64,000 bases of DNA, taken from Bin5 sp965261695. GTDB lineage: Bacteria; Chloroflexota; Anaerolineae; Caldilineales; Caldilineaceae. Made by a program: the position numbers and the translations under genes. Shown here piece after piece: positions 27,922 to 36,835 of the stretch (position 1 is its first letter; every line of letters begins with the position of its first letter). The notes beneath the pieces were generated by a model. The model was not told the DNA's origin. It ran no database searches and saw only the letters and a list, made by a program, of their open reading frames with translations. The DNA is taken from the NCBI GenBank assembly GCA_965261695.1, contig OZ253474.1, positions 806,001-870,000 on the forward strand. The letters are read 5' to 3'.

Positions 27922-28785
27922 CTACTTCTGACATGCGGGGCAGAAATGCGTGCTGCGTTGGCCGAGTACAATGCGGCTGATAGGGGCGCTACAGTAATAG
28001 CAAGGTTCACCGCCGCGGCGAAAGACACGAAACTGCTCCTGGAAGCTGCCCTTGCCCCCAGTCGGCGGCGCATAGTTTCGCAGCGAACTGCCCTGGGCCT
28101 CAATCCCTGCCTGCAACACATCTCGTAGTCCCTGATGCAGCCGGGCAACCTCCTCGGCAGCAAGCTCGCCGCCCGCCCGCCGCGGATCGATCCCCGCTCG
28201 GAACAGGGCTTCATCGGCGTAGATGTTGCCAACGCCGGCCACAACCGTCTGATTGAGCAACAGGGACTTGACGTTCGCCTTGCGATAGGCCAGGGCCTGT
28301 GCCAGGACATGAGGCGCATACTCTTCGGCCAGCGGCTCCGGCCCTAATTTCCCCACAACAGTCTCCGCATCCGCCACCAGCCAGATTCGCCCGAACTTGC
28401 GCATGTCCCGATAGCGCAACTCCTCGCCCGTGTCCAGCTCGAAAAGCACGTGGGTGTGCTTGTCTACGACGCTTCCTTGCGCGCAAGGCGCGCCCGCTGA
28501 AGGGTCATTTTTCTGGCTGGTACCTTCTGGCGCATGGAGCCGCAACTCGCCGGTCATACGCAGATGCACGACCAGCGTTTCGCCGCTGTCCAGACCAAAC
28601 AACATGTACTTGCCCCGCCGCCCAAAAGAAACGAAGCGCCGCCCCCGGATCAGGTCCGGGAAGAACGACGCATCAGGAATGGCGATTATACGGGGCCAGC
28701 GCACCTCCGCTGCCAGGATCGTCTTCCCACTCAGAAGAGGCTCAAGCGCCCGCACGTAGGTTTCCACTTCCGGCAGTTCAGGCAC
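27922..28785 (-). CDS. mutM: Formamidopyrimidine-DNA glycosylase
   Basis: A 287-residue bifunctional glycosylase/AP lyase that removes 8-oxoguanine and ring-opened purines. After the GTG-encoded initiator Met the protein begins PELPEVETYVRAL, giving the catalytic N-terminal Pro and Glu. The conserved Lys of the beta-hairpin is in RRGKYMLFGL, the helix-two-turn-helix has NQTVVAGVGNIYADEALF, and the C-terminal zinc finger is CYYC with CPAC. Its start overlaps the end of the anti-sigma gene by 8 bases, so it is probably translated from the same message. Confidence 0.95.
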   Translation of the reverse strand: MPELPEVETYVRALEPLLSGKTILAAEVRWPRIIAIPDASFFPDLIRGRRFVSFGRRGKYMLFGLDSGETLVVHLRMTGELRLHAPEGTSQKNDPSAGAPCAQGSVVDKHTHVLFELDTGEELRYRDMRKFGRIWLVADAETVVGKLGPEPLAEEYAPHVLAQALAYRKANVKSLLLNQTVVAGVGNIYADEALFRAGIDPRRAGGELAAEEVARLHQGLRDVLQAGIEAQGSSLRNYAPPTGGKGSFQEQFRVFRRGGEPCYYCSAPISRIVLGQRSTHFCPACQK

Positions 28786-29692
28786 GGCTTTCTCTGCGTT
28801 TATAGCGGCTCAGCAGCCACAAAGCGATGACCGCTACGACAAGGGCAAGGCGTGCATAGCGGAAAAGCGTCAGCAGTGAAGATCGGGAATCTACTTCGCT
28901 CTGACTGTCGGACGGGACAGGCGGGGTCGAGACAGCTGTTGCTTGACTGGACTGCGACCTTTCCGAAGCACCACTGTCGACAAGTTTCTCCGGAGTTGCA
29001 ACAGCCGGTTGCGGCGTCGAAACGACAGTCTCCGCGTCCCCATCATCTGTGCTCGTCACACCAATGTCGGTTGAAGTGTCCCCGCTCTCCTGGTCCGACG
29101 ACGCTTCCGTCACCGTCACGGATTTCGAGCCGCCGGCAACCTGTTCCTCTGGCAGGGGTATTACGTCTTCTCCGTCAGCCGTCTCGGCGAAGGACCCTCC
29201 CACGACCGTCACTTGGACCCTGGGCGTTAAGAATGCCTCGGGGGGTTGGCCGTTCTCAGGGGCGAGGCTGCTGATTTGACTCTGTTGCAGAGGGATTTCG
29301 GCGACGACAACCAGCAGGAGCAGCACTGCCGCCACCGCCGCCGCATTGCGAAACACCGGGTTGCCGCCGTACAGATAATCGAGGAGACGTTGCCAGGGAG
29401 ACTCGACAGGGGCTTCGACCTCGATAGCGGATGAGGCGCGCGCGCGACCGCGCCGCGCCTCCAGCACATCCCCTACCTGATCTTCCGTCAGGACAAATGA
29501 ACGCGGCAGGGCGACTCGCGGCATATCGTGCAGCAGCTCGATTGTCTGGCGCAGCGTGTTAACTTCCCAGGCGATCTGATCATTGACCGCCATCGCAGCC
29601 TCGACGTGCTGGCGTTCCTCGGCTGTGAGGTCTCCGTCAACATAAGCCGCAATCAGTTCTTCATCGATCGAAGGCGAATACTGAGACACCAT
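28778..29692 (-). CDS. Anti-sigma factor with two membrane segments
   Basis: A 304-residue protein directly downstream of an ECF sigma gene. Residues 1-55 (ELIAAYVDGDLTAEERQHVE) resemble the N-terminal sigma-binding helices of anti-sigma factors, but the HxxxCxxC zinc motif is absent. A membrane helix lies at about 115-135 (NAAAVAAVLLLLVVVAEIPL). About 140 residues rich in Ser, Thr, Asp and Glu follow, then a second helix near the C-terminus (YARLALVVAVIALWLLSRYK). The polar loop would face outward, with both ends inside. Such membrane-bound factors release sigma when the outside part is cut or sensed. Confidence 0.75.
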   Translation of the reverse strand: MVSQYSPSIDEELIAAYVDGDLTAEERQHVEAAMAVNDQIAWEVNTLRQTIELLHDMPRVALPRSFVLTEDQVGDVLEARRGRARASSAIEVEAPVESPWQRLLDYLYGGNPVFRNAAAVAAVLLLLVVVAEIPLQQSQISSLAPENGQPPEAFLTPRVQVTVVGGSFAETADGEDVIPLPEEQVAGGSKSVTVTEASSDQESGDTSTDIGVTSTDDGDAETVVSTPQPAVATPEKLVDSGASERSQSSQATAVSTPPVPSDSQSEVDSRSSLLTLFRYARLALVVAVIALWLLSRYKRRESRA

Positions 29693-29827
29693 ACTTGCTT
29701 GCTCTAAGCTTCGACTGTCCTGACAAGACGATATGGTAAACTGACCGCGGCCACAAACCGCAAGCTACCGCGATTTTTTGCAAACTGCTATTTCCAAACA
29801 AGAACCCGTGCTAAATGCAAAACTCCC

Positions 29828-30418
29828 CTACTTCCTAAGATGACGAAAATCGGCGGGCAAAAGTTCCGCATGTTGGTTCAAATGGTCGCGTACGCGGCTG
29901 CGGGCGCGGTTAATGCGGGATTTGACGGTGCCGACCGCGACGCTCGTGATCTCCGCAATCTCCGCGTAAGCGTACCCTTCGATATCGCGTAGAACGATTG
30001 TCGTACGCAGAACTTCGGGTAAAGAGGTAATCGCCGTGCCAATCAATGCTTCAAGCTCCTTGCGCTCGGCAACATCGTGGGGAGACTCGCTGCGGTCCCT
30101 AAGCTCGGTGAAGTACTCCTCTTCCACCGGCATGTCGTCCAGGCTGTCAGCCGATTTTCGCTTGCGATGGCGTAGGTGATCGTAGCAGGTGTTGACGACA
30201 ATGCGCGTCAACCAGCCCCTGAAGCTTCCCCCCCGGTAGTTCCCCAGCCCCCGAAACGCTTTGACAAAACTGTCCTGCATCGCATCCGCGGCCGAATCTG
30301 CGTCATCGAGAAGTCGATAGGCGACACTAAAGCCAAACCCCTGATACTCGATTACCAGTTGGTTGAACGCCTCCAGGTCTCCTTGCTGCGAGCGTTCAAT
30401 CAGATCGTCCAAGTTCAT
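29828..30418 (-). CDS. ECF-type RNA polymerase sigma factor
   Basis: A 196-residue sigma-70 of group 4. Region 2 includes AFNQLVIEYQGFGFSVAYRL, DAMQDSFVKAFRGLGNYRG and the DNA-melting segment SFRGWLTRIVVNTCYDHLR. Region 4 near the C-terminus has LPEVLRTTIVLRDIEGYAYA and AVGTVKSRINRARSRVRDHL for -35 recognition. There is a 23-residue acidic linker between. The anti-sigma gene lies 135 bases downstream on the same strand, the usual regulatory pair. The target promoters are not visible from this window alone. Confidence 0.93.
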   Translation of the reverse strand: MNLDDLIERSQQGDLEAFNQLVIEYQGFGFSVAYRLLDDADSAADAMQDSFVKAFRGLGNYRGGSFRGWLTRIVVNTCYDHLRHRKRKSADSLDDMPVEEEYFTELRDRSESPHDVAERKELEALIGTAITSLPEVLRTTIVLRDIEGYAYAEIAEITSVAVGTVKSRINRARSRVRDHLNQHAELLPADFRHLRK

Positions 30419-30575
30419 TTCCTGCCCGCTTTGGCACGCGAACGGCGGACCGTAGGGCCTTCCAGTCCTTCTTCCCGCGCGGCAACGACTCAGTAGCCGG
30501 ACGTCGTTGCACTGTCAGATTCGGATTCCAACGGATGCGGGTGCAGTCACGTTGGCGGATGTATGTCGAAGCCAT

Positions 30576-30605
30576 TTGACTGAATTCGTCCTAAACCACT
30601 ATACT
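30576..30605 (+). promoter_or_regulatory. Promoter of tRNA-Leu
   Basis: TTGACT at 30576-30581, an 18-base spacer, and TATACT at 30600-30605. The mature tRNA starts 8 bases after the -10 box, so the transcript begins at or just before the tRNA 5' end. This is one of the cleanest promoters in the window and gives a local consensus for the housekeeping sigma. Confidence 0.75.
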
Positions 30606-30613
30606 TTGTCCAG

Positions 30614-30695
30614 GCCGAAGTGGCGGAATAGGCAGACGCGCACGACTCAAACTCGTGTGGGGAAACCCGTGTGGGTTCAACTCCCACCTTCGGCA
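30614..30695 (+). tRNA. tRNA-Leu (anticodon CAA)
   Basis: The acceptor stem GCCGAAG pairs with CTTCGGC, and A30695 is the discriminator. The anticodon loop CTCAAAC is closed by CACGA/TCGTG and shows anticodon CAA, reading UUG. A long variable arm follows, as expected of a class II tRNA, and GTGGGTTCAACTCCCAC forms the T arm. The 3' CCA is not encoded, so it must be added by an enzyme such as the nucleotidyltransferase at the left end of the window. Confidence 0.93.
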
Positions 30696-31253
30696 CAGAT
30701 GATGGAAGGATTTCTCCTCCCTGAAGAAGACGGGTCGAGTTCCACTTTCCACACATTCCCCGGGCAGGAATCTGGCCGGTCTGAGTGGAGAAACCCTTTC
30801 GGCCAGCGGTCTGCACTGACGGCAGGCCGTTTTGTGTCCTTCACTGAGCGTGATGTGCCCCGGCAGTGCGCACGCGTCTCGTCCAAATCGGTCGACAGAT
30901 GTCGATTACATACAATTATATCAGGAGCGCAACAGTTTCTCCAGTATTGAGAATATCCTAACACTCCACCTCTTGAATAATCAAGACAGGAGTCGCTTCA
31001 CTACTCAAGGTTGTCGGGGGAACGGGACCATGAGTCGCCACATTCGGCTTCTTTGTCGAAGCGGCAGGCTGGAAAACCTTCCAATTGCAGCAAACGGTAT
31101 GGGCCAGGTCCATTCCGGCCATATCGGGAAGAGCAAACGGGCCGACAGTGACGGCGCGATTGCCCTGCCGACGCACTCATTAGAGAAATTTTATCCTCAG
31201 GCAAATTAAGGTTGGACTTTGCGGCGACGCCTCCGTGTCCGAAAGGAGTTTCC
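30696..31253. other. Non-coding spacer after tRNA-Leu
   Basis: About 560 bases without a credible gene. The only structure I can point to is a small hairpin (TCTTGA, ATAA, TCAAGA) at 30971-30986 with no T-run. The open frames here look like chance. Confidence 0.5.
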
Positions 31254-33122
31254 ATGTCTGTCGAAATCCTGCGAGCAACGCCACTCTTTCACGGCCTGTC
31301 AGACGAAGAGTTGCGGGAATTGGTTGTGATTTTCCGCGAAGAGAATGAGCGCAGCGGCGCTGCCATCTTCCGCAGTGATGAGACCTGCAACGAACTCTAC
31401 CTGATTCGCAGCGGCTTTGTCCGCTTGTTGGACCCCGACGGCTCCGTGCTGGCGACGCTCGGCCCCGGAAGTCTGCTCGGCGAAGCGGAGTTCCTGCGCG
31501 GCCTGGCCCACAACACCGGCGCCGTGGCCGCTTCCGACGTGCAGATGTGGGCCTTGCCCGATTCCAACCTGCGCAATTTGTTGCAGCGCCATTTCAACAT
31601 CGGCATCAAACTAAGCCAGAACTTCGGTGAGCAGATCGCGCAGATGGAAGACTATCTGGTGGCGCGACTCGCCCGCACTCGAGCCCTCGGCGAGCTTCCC
31701 CACAAGGTTCTTTGGCCGGTTGCCAGAAGTATGCAGCCTCACCAACTCACGCGCGGCAGCTTCCTCTACCAGACCGGGGATCAGGCCAAGGCATTGTTCC
31801 TGCTGGAGAGCGGCACGCTAGAATTGCAACCGGCGCCCACGCCGGAGCAGCCTAGCTCGACTGCAAGCCTGGTTGAATCGGGAAATCTATTCGGCGTTCT
31901 TCCGTTGTTGACGAACAAACCGTACAGTTCCAGCGCTTATGCAGTAGAAGACTGCATGGTCTGGACGTTGCCGGCGGCCACGTTTTACAGCCTGAGCAGC
32001 CAATTCCCCCTTTTGCGCCGCACGCTGGGCCGCCACAGCCGCAGCCGCTTGAGCATCGCCGATCAAACGCAGGCGGTTGTCCGACTGGCGCAGACGCCTC
32101 TTTTTGCCCACCTGGAACCGGCCAATCTGCACGCCATCGTTCAACGGTTGGTCCTTCAACACGTGCCCGCCGGCGAGTCGATCTACCGCCTAGGCGACAC
32201 CAGCGATGCCCTCTTTCTGGTTGATCAGGGTGAGGTGGAGTTGACCGCGGAAAACGACAGCGGCGTTCTCCAGGAGTTGGCCCGCATCGGTGTCGGCAGC
32301 TTTTTTGGGGCCATGAGCTTGCTCACCGGAGAGGATCGACTCGAAAACGCAACTGCCATCCGCAACACTAATCTGTGGGTGTTGTACAAAGCGGATCTGG
32401 AGGAGCTAGTAGGTCGCCATCCCGCCATTGGGTCGGCGCTCGACCAGGCAGTCGCCTCCCGACTCAACGCCCGCCAGGATTCAATGGACGAGGAACGACT
32501 GCGCCGTTTCCCGCTGCTGACAAATCTAGTCTCACGCGAACTCAGGGAAGTCGCCCGCCATCTTCGCCTTGCCCGCTTTCGTGCCGGCGAACAGGTCTAC
32601 CGGGCCGGCGCGCCGAGCGATGCGCTGTATTTTATCGAAAAGGGGATTGTGCGGCTGCAACCACCTAACGGCACCGGCAGTTGGACGCGCGGCGAGGGGG
32701 AGATTTTCGGTGAAAAAGCGATTCTCTCGGAAGAACCATACGGTCAGAGCGCGTTCGCCGAGACAGAACTTGAGCTGCTCCACATCGAGCAACCGGGATT
32801 GGACGCTCTCAAGTCGCGCCTGCCTTCGCTCGCCTTCGATCTGAATCGGATGTTGAACCAACCTGTTGCCGAAGAGGAGGACTATCTGGGCGTGCCCCCG
32901 CCAAGGGCCAGCACCGACCCGGCAGGAATCTCCGCGACACCTACTCGCCGCCGCGCAACCGCAGACCCGGACGACATGCCGCCCCCTCGTCCCCGTCGCA
33001 GCCGCGGGATCTGGTTTGGTAATCTCAGCGCTTGGGCCAAATTGCGGCTTGTGCTTGTAGTGGCTCTACTGTTCTACCTGGTCGTCATCGTTGTGCCAAG
33101 TTTACTTGGCATTTCATTCTGA
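31254..33122 (+). CDS. Membrane-anchored protein with four tandem cyclic-nucleotide-binding-type domains
   Basis: A 622-residue protein. The ATG at 31254 follows a strong AAAGGAG. Four cNMP/Crp-type beta barrels lie in a row: about 4-125 (ELYLIRSGFVRLL, LGEAEFLRG), 145-270 (ALFLLESGTLELQ), 275-400 (ALFLVDQGEVELT, FFGAMSLLTG) and 405-530 (ALYFIEKGIVRLQ, FGEKAILSEE). The phosphate-binding cassette is degenerate in all four: the expected Arg of the GExALL-xxR-A motif is missing or displaced, so binding of cAMP or cGMP is doubtful. A Pro/Arg-rich linker leads to a C-terminal membrane helix (LVLVVALLFYLVVIVVPSLL). No DNA-binding or kinase domain is present, so it probably works by protein contacts. 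Confidence 0.8.
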   Translation: MSVEILRATPLFHGLSDEELRELVVIFREENERSGAAIFRSDETCNELYLIRSGFVRLLDPDGSVLATLGPGSLLGEAEFLRGLAHNTGAVAASDVQMWALPDSNLRNLLQRHFNIGIKLSQNFGEQIAQMEDYLVARLARTRALGELPHKVLWPVARSMQPHQLTRGSFLYQTGDQAKALFLLESGTLELQPAPTPEQPSSTASLVESGNLFGVLPLLTNKPYSSSAYAVEDCMVWTLPAATFYSLSSQFPLLRRTLGRHSRSRLSIADQTQAVVRLAQTPLFAHLEPANLHAIVQRLVLQHVPAGESIYRLGDTSDALFLVDQGEVELTAENDSGVLQELARIGVGSFFGAMSLLTGEDRLENATAIRNTNLWVLYKADLEELVGRHPAIGSALDQAVASRLNARQDSMDEERLRRFPLLTNLVSRELREVARHLRLARFRAGEQVYRAGAPSDALYFIEKGIVRLQPPNGTGSWTRGEGEIFGEKAILSEEPYGQSAFAETELELLHIEQPGLDALKSRLPSLAFDLNRMLNQPVAEEEDYLGVPPPRASTDPAGISATPTRRRATADPDDMPPPRPRRSRGIWFGNLSAWAKLRLVLVVALLFYLVVIVVPSLLGISF

Positions 33123-33232
33123 CACGCTCTTTGCCCGCTCGGACGCACGACCGGAAACGCGACCGACGCTCTTTCTCCACGCAAGAGGCGACGGGGCAAG
33201 AACGCGGTCACTATCTGCACGCCGTTTGCCCC

Positions 33233-34279
33233 TCACCAACCTTTCGCAAGGATCGGCCACTCCAGTTCGACCTCGCCCTTTCTGTGGCCGACGACGCGCG
33301 CGAAGAGATTGTTGGAGACGCAGCAGTGGTTGACGAGAACGGTGACCCGGTCTTCGATTTCCGGCTTGCGGGCGCAGCGGGAAACGTCCACGTGGCCGTG
33401 CTCCTCCGATAGCTTGAAGACTTCCGCCTCGGGATGTTCTACGATCAGGCCGTGCCCCGCCGACTGGCGGGCGCCGTCCGCGGCGAGCGACTTACTGCCC
33501 GAATCCAGCACCGCTCGATCCTCGGTCGGCCGGCTGACCACCGTCGCCAGTACGAAATAGGAGCACTGATCCAGCGTCATTGCGCCCGCATCGACCAGAT
33601 TACGGTCGCCGTAGACATACATGCCAGCACGATATTCGGTGAACTCGGTGAATTCATGGGCCTGCCACATGCAAAATGAACTGCCGCCGCTGACCCGCTC
33701 CGCCTCCAGTCCATCCTGGGCCAGCAACATCTTCGCCTCCGCCATGAACGCGTTCGCTTCCGCGTTGCACGGGAATACCATCAGCCCGCCAAAGTGCAGA
33801 TGCGGCGCGCTGTCTATCTGCCGCGCCAACTCCCGGACGCCCTCCGGCGTGGTCACGCCGCAGCGTTCGTAGCCGCCATCCATCTCGATCAGCACCGGCA
33901 GGACCGTGCCTTCCTGCGCGGCCGCGTCGGCGTAACCGGCCACGGTGCGGGCGGAGTCGGCGGTGACGCTCATACTCGCCCGCCGCGACAGCAGCATCAG
34001 CCGTCTCAGTTTGGCCGCGCCGAGCAGATTGTAGGGCAGAAAGATGTCGCGGATGCCGGCGCTGCACATCACCTCAGCTTCGCCCAATGTCTGGCAGGTG
34101 ATGCCGACCGCGCCCGCCTCCATCTGCATGTGGGCGATGGCCGGGATGCGGTGCGTCTTGATATGGGGGCGGTTGTCGATACCGTTGCTGTCGAGATAGG
34201 CTTGCAGCCGCTCGATGTTGGTGGACAGGCGGTCCAGATCGACGACACCGACCGGCGTTTCCAATTCCTCAATGTGCAT
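33233..34279 (-). CDS. D-threonine aldolase/D-serine dehydratase-like PLP enzyme
   Basis: A 348-residue fold-type III PLP enzyme of the alanine racemase N-terminal type. The PLP lysine is in RPHIKTHRIPAI, and the Gly-rich phosphate site is near ERVSGGSSFCMW. In the C-terminal part, SEEHGHVDVS and VNHCCVSNN supply the His and Cys zinc ligands of the D-threonine aldolase/DSD1 group. The expected reactions are cleavage of D-3-hydroxy amino acids or dehydration of D-serine. It lies four bases downstream of the small membrane protein gene. Substrate is not decidable from sequence. Confidence 0.85.
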   Translation of the reverse strand: MHIEELETPVGVVDLDRLSTNIERLQAYLDSNGIDNRPHIKTHRIPAIAHMQMEAGAVGITCQTLGEAEVMCSAGIRDIFLPYNLLGAAKLRRLMLLSRRASMSVTADSARTVAGYADAAAQEGTVLPVLIEMDGGYERCGVTTPEGVRELARQIDSAPHLHFGGLMVFPCNAEANAFMAEAKMLLAQDGLEAERVSGGSSFCMWQAHEFTEFTEYRAGMYVYGDRNLVDAGAMTLDQCSYFVLATVVSRPTEDRAVLDSGSKSLAADGARQSAGHGLIVEHPEAEVFKLSEEHGHVDVSRCARKPEIEDRVTVLVNHCCVSNNLFARVVGHRKGEVELEWPILAKGW

Positions 34280-34283
34280 AAAG

Positions 34284-34619
34284 TTATCTCTGTTCCAAAA
34301 AAAGCAGAACGATCAGGATCACCTCGATGGCCTTGGTGAGCAGACCGAACCCGCTGTCAAAGGGCTGTTCATTGACCACAAAATAGAGGATAACCGTCAC
34401 AGCCGTATAAGCCAGCAATGCCCAGCGGATCTGAACTCGCCAGCTTGCCAATTGGGGGAGCAGATAGAGTCCGGCGACCAACGCAAGAAATCCAAGACCG
34501 TTAAGGATGAAGATCGTTATCCCGCCCTGGACACCCAGAAACAGGTGGATCAGGCCGGTCAGAAGCGCAAGACCAATGATGCGATATGACTGTGAACTCA
34601 AGGAACGCAACTCGTTCAT
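34284..34619 (-). CDS. Small four-helix membrane protein of unknown function
   Basis: A 111-residue protein made almost wholly of four hydrophobic segments (IIGLALLTGLIHLFLGV, ITIFILNGLGFLALVAGLYL, WALLAYTAVTVILYFVV and LLTKAIEVILIVLLFL) with short charged loops. An AAAGGAG-type site precedes its ATG. It is followed four bases later by the D-threonine-aldolase-like gene, so the two are very likely co-translated. I do not recognise the family. Confidence 0.65.
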   Translation of the reverse strand: MNELRSLSSQSYRIIGLALLTGLIHLFLGVQGGITIFILNGLGFLALVAGLYLLPQLASWRVQIRWALLAYTAVTVILYFVVNEQPFDSGFGLLTKAIEVILIVLLFLEQR

Positions 34620-35614
34620 GATCTTCCATCTCCTTTTGTGAGTCTAACAAAGGCAATCCGCCGAAAGTGGGAAGAGAGACGACACTATAATCGCATAGAC
34701 TGGCGTTTTCCTCAACGATCTGTTTTCGGCGGCGAACTACCCAAGACTGCGCGAATCTCTTCTGCGCTGGCGCCAGCTCTTTCCAAGGCATGTAGCGCGA
34801 AGTACCACTCACTCCGTATCGGGCCATCGCCTAACCAGCACTATGTATGGAGCAAACAGAACTTGCCGTCGTTATCTACATCGCAACGCCAATCTTCGGT
34901 CTCGTAGTCCAAGAGCAGATTGCAGTCGGCGCAAAACGTCGGCCAGCCTTGGTAGCGAGAAAGCATCACATCCTCCAGGCCCGCAACATGTGTGAGAGCT
35001 GTTGCCGCGTGCCGGGAAAGGCCCAGCGGGGCTGCCCAGCGTTCTGGATCACCTTCGGCAACAGGGATAAGGGCGGTTGCGTTGTAAAATATGTCGTAGG
35101 CCTCGTTGAGCGTGATTTTACGTTCATGAAAAAAAGCGATCAGGTCGACGATCTGCGATCGTTGTGGCTGGGCCGGTGCTGGAAAATCGGTTATGTCGTC
35201 GCAAGTAGCGGTGATGCGCTCAGATTCCTTTTCAGTTTCAGACAGCTTTCTGGGAGATTCGGCCAGGAGAGTCCGAATCTGGTCACCGTGTATTCCAACC
35301 CTGGCCAGGGCGTCGACGGCCGACATCCAACTTCGCTTCACCCACTCTTCCCAACAAGAGCCATGTATCAGACACATTTCACCTTCCGGCCCTGACTGAT
35401 CGCTCCAACGTTCAGTCTTGTAGTCCAGTTGTAGATGGCATTGCGCGCATGTTTTCGGCCAGCCCTCGTAGCGCACCCGAACCATTTCTTCTAAGCCAGT
35501 GAATTTCAGCTCATCTTCTGATAACCCAAACGCCGCGATCCAGCTTAGAATGTTGGCGTCACCATAGTGAATGCTCGAAGTGTTGCCATCCCGCACGGCA
35601 TAGGCTTCATTAAT

Positions 35615-36628
35615 AGGGCCTTATGCTAGATAGCGTTTGAAAAAAGTCCCCTGGTGAGATAACTTTGGAGTTCGTCACCAACCAAAGCGACTCACCAGGA
35701 GGACCAACCGAATGATAGCTCATCTTGACGACTTCTGTCTATGGGTTTATGTGCTCGTTGACGACATGAGCCAGGCACTGGAAAGGCATCTGAGACGACC
35801 GGGGCCGAAGCCGGCCTGTAGCGATAGTGAATTGATAGCCATCTGTCTCATCGGCGAATGCTTGGGGTGGGATGTGGAAACAGAGTTACTCAATCATATG
35901 CAGGCACATCGGGATAAGTTTCCCATCTTGCCGAAGCAGAGCCGCTTCAATCGGCGACGACGTAACTTGATGGCGATTATGAATGAGATGCGGCGCATGA
36001 TGTTGGCCCGGATCGACCTCTTTCGAGACCAGCATTGTGTACTCGATAGTCTGCCCATTCCTGTGGTTCAGTTCCATCTGGCGCCCCAGTCACGCGGCGA
36101 TTGGCCCGCTCATGGAGCCAATTATGGGAAGGTCTCCTCTAAAAAGATGACGATCTACGGTTTCAAGCTACATATGCTGATCACGAAAGGTGGCCTCATC
36201 CTTGATTTCGAACTGGCTCCTGCCAGCGTCGGCGACTTGGCTATCGGTCGCGAACTCCTGCAAGAACACCACAACCGCATCGTCATCGGCGACAAAGCGT
36301 ACGTCAGTGCACCTGTCGCTGATCTACTCTGGCAACACAATCGCATCCGCCTGCTCTCCAAGCCGCGCAGCAACCAGAAAATACAGATCCCTGCATCTGC
36401 ACGTCGCCTCTACGACAGGGTCCGCCAAATCATCGAAACAGTTAACAGTCAATTGGTCGCACAATTCTCGATAGAAACCAACCATGCACACACTTTCAGA
36501 GGTCTATGTGCACGACTCTACACCAAATTGACTGCTCACACACTTTGCATCTATATCAACCGACTCTTGGGCGTACATGACTATCTTCAGATTAAGAAAC
36601 TGGCCTTTCCTATCTAGCATAAGGCCCT
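35615..36628 (+). mobile_element. IS982-like insertion sequence (1,014 bp) with 19-bp terminal inverted repeats
   Basis: The left end AGGGCCTTATGCTAGATAG (35615-35633) is matched perfectly by its reverse complement at 36610-36628. AAT at 35612-35614 and 36629-36631 is the target duplication. One transposase gene fills most of it. Size and single gene fit the IS982 family; the outer AGGGCC end differs from the AC ends usually quoted for that family. It is inserted in, and antisense to, the gene at 34841-36673. Both the ends and the host frame are intact, so the insertion is probably recent. Confidence 0.88.
35712..36617 (+). CDS. IS982-family transposase
   Basis: A 301-residue DDE-type transposase. 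The N-terminal part (FCLWVYVLVDDMSQAL, CSDSELIAICLIGECLG) is typical of IS982 proteins. Candidate catalytic acids are D in VLDSLPIPVV, D in VIGDKAYVS and E in IIETVNSQL, in the right order and spacing. The C-terminal YTKLTAHTLCIYINRLLG segment also matches the family. No frameshift or stop interrupts it, so the element may still be active. Confidence 0.9.
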   Translation: MIAHLDDFCLWVYVLVDDMSQALERHLRRPGPKPACSDSELIAICLIGECLGWDVETELLNHMQAHRDKFPILPKQSRFNRRRRNLMAIMNEMRRMMLARIDLFRDQHCVLDSLPIPVVQFHLAPQSRGDWPAHGANYGKVSSKKMTIYGFKLHMLITKGGLILDFELAPASVGDLAIGRELLQEHHNRIVIGDKAYVSAPVADLLWQHNRIRLLSKPRSNQKIQIPASARRLYDRVRQIIETVNSQLVAQFSIETNHAHTFRGLCARLYTKLTAHTLCIYINRLLGVHDYLQIKKLAFPI

Positions 36629-36835
36629 AATACTAATTTTGCCTTCGTAGATCAGCTTAAGCAGGTCGATCATCGCAATTTGTGTCTTACGAAACGGTCG
36701 CTGCGTGCGTCCCTGATTTCTTCACATTCCCTTTGGGAAAGCGGATGTCTCACCCGTGCTCACAAAATACTTTGTCTGCGTATTTTTAGAGTGAGCGCAC
36801 ATTGGCAATCAGATGAAATTTTGTGCCGTCTCCCT

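Larger units (their letters stand above)
34841..36673 (-). pseudogene. Duplicated zinc-knuckle protein gene split by an IS982-like element
   Basis: The 5' piece is 36673-36629, reading ATG to Ile with 15 codons. The 3' piece runs from 35611 down to 34841. Between them is the element at 35615-36628, flanked by AAT on both sides. Removing the element and one AAT joins the frame exactly into a 271-residue protein. It has two direct repeats: MIDLLKLIYEGKISINEAY pairs with IVDLIAFFHERKITLNEAY, RYEGWPKTCAQC with RYQGWPTFCADC, LDYKTERW with LDYETEDW, and MCLIHG with FCLLHT. Each repeat thus has a CxxC and a later Cys-His, a likely zinc site. The function is unknown. A GTG at 35596 could still give a shortened protein of 251 residues lacking the first helix of repeat 1. 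Confidence 0.85.

Noticed and set aside
30971..30986. Hairpin TCTTGA-ATAA-TCAAGA as terminator
   Set aside because: The stem is six bases, there is no T-run, and no gene ends just before it.
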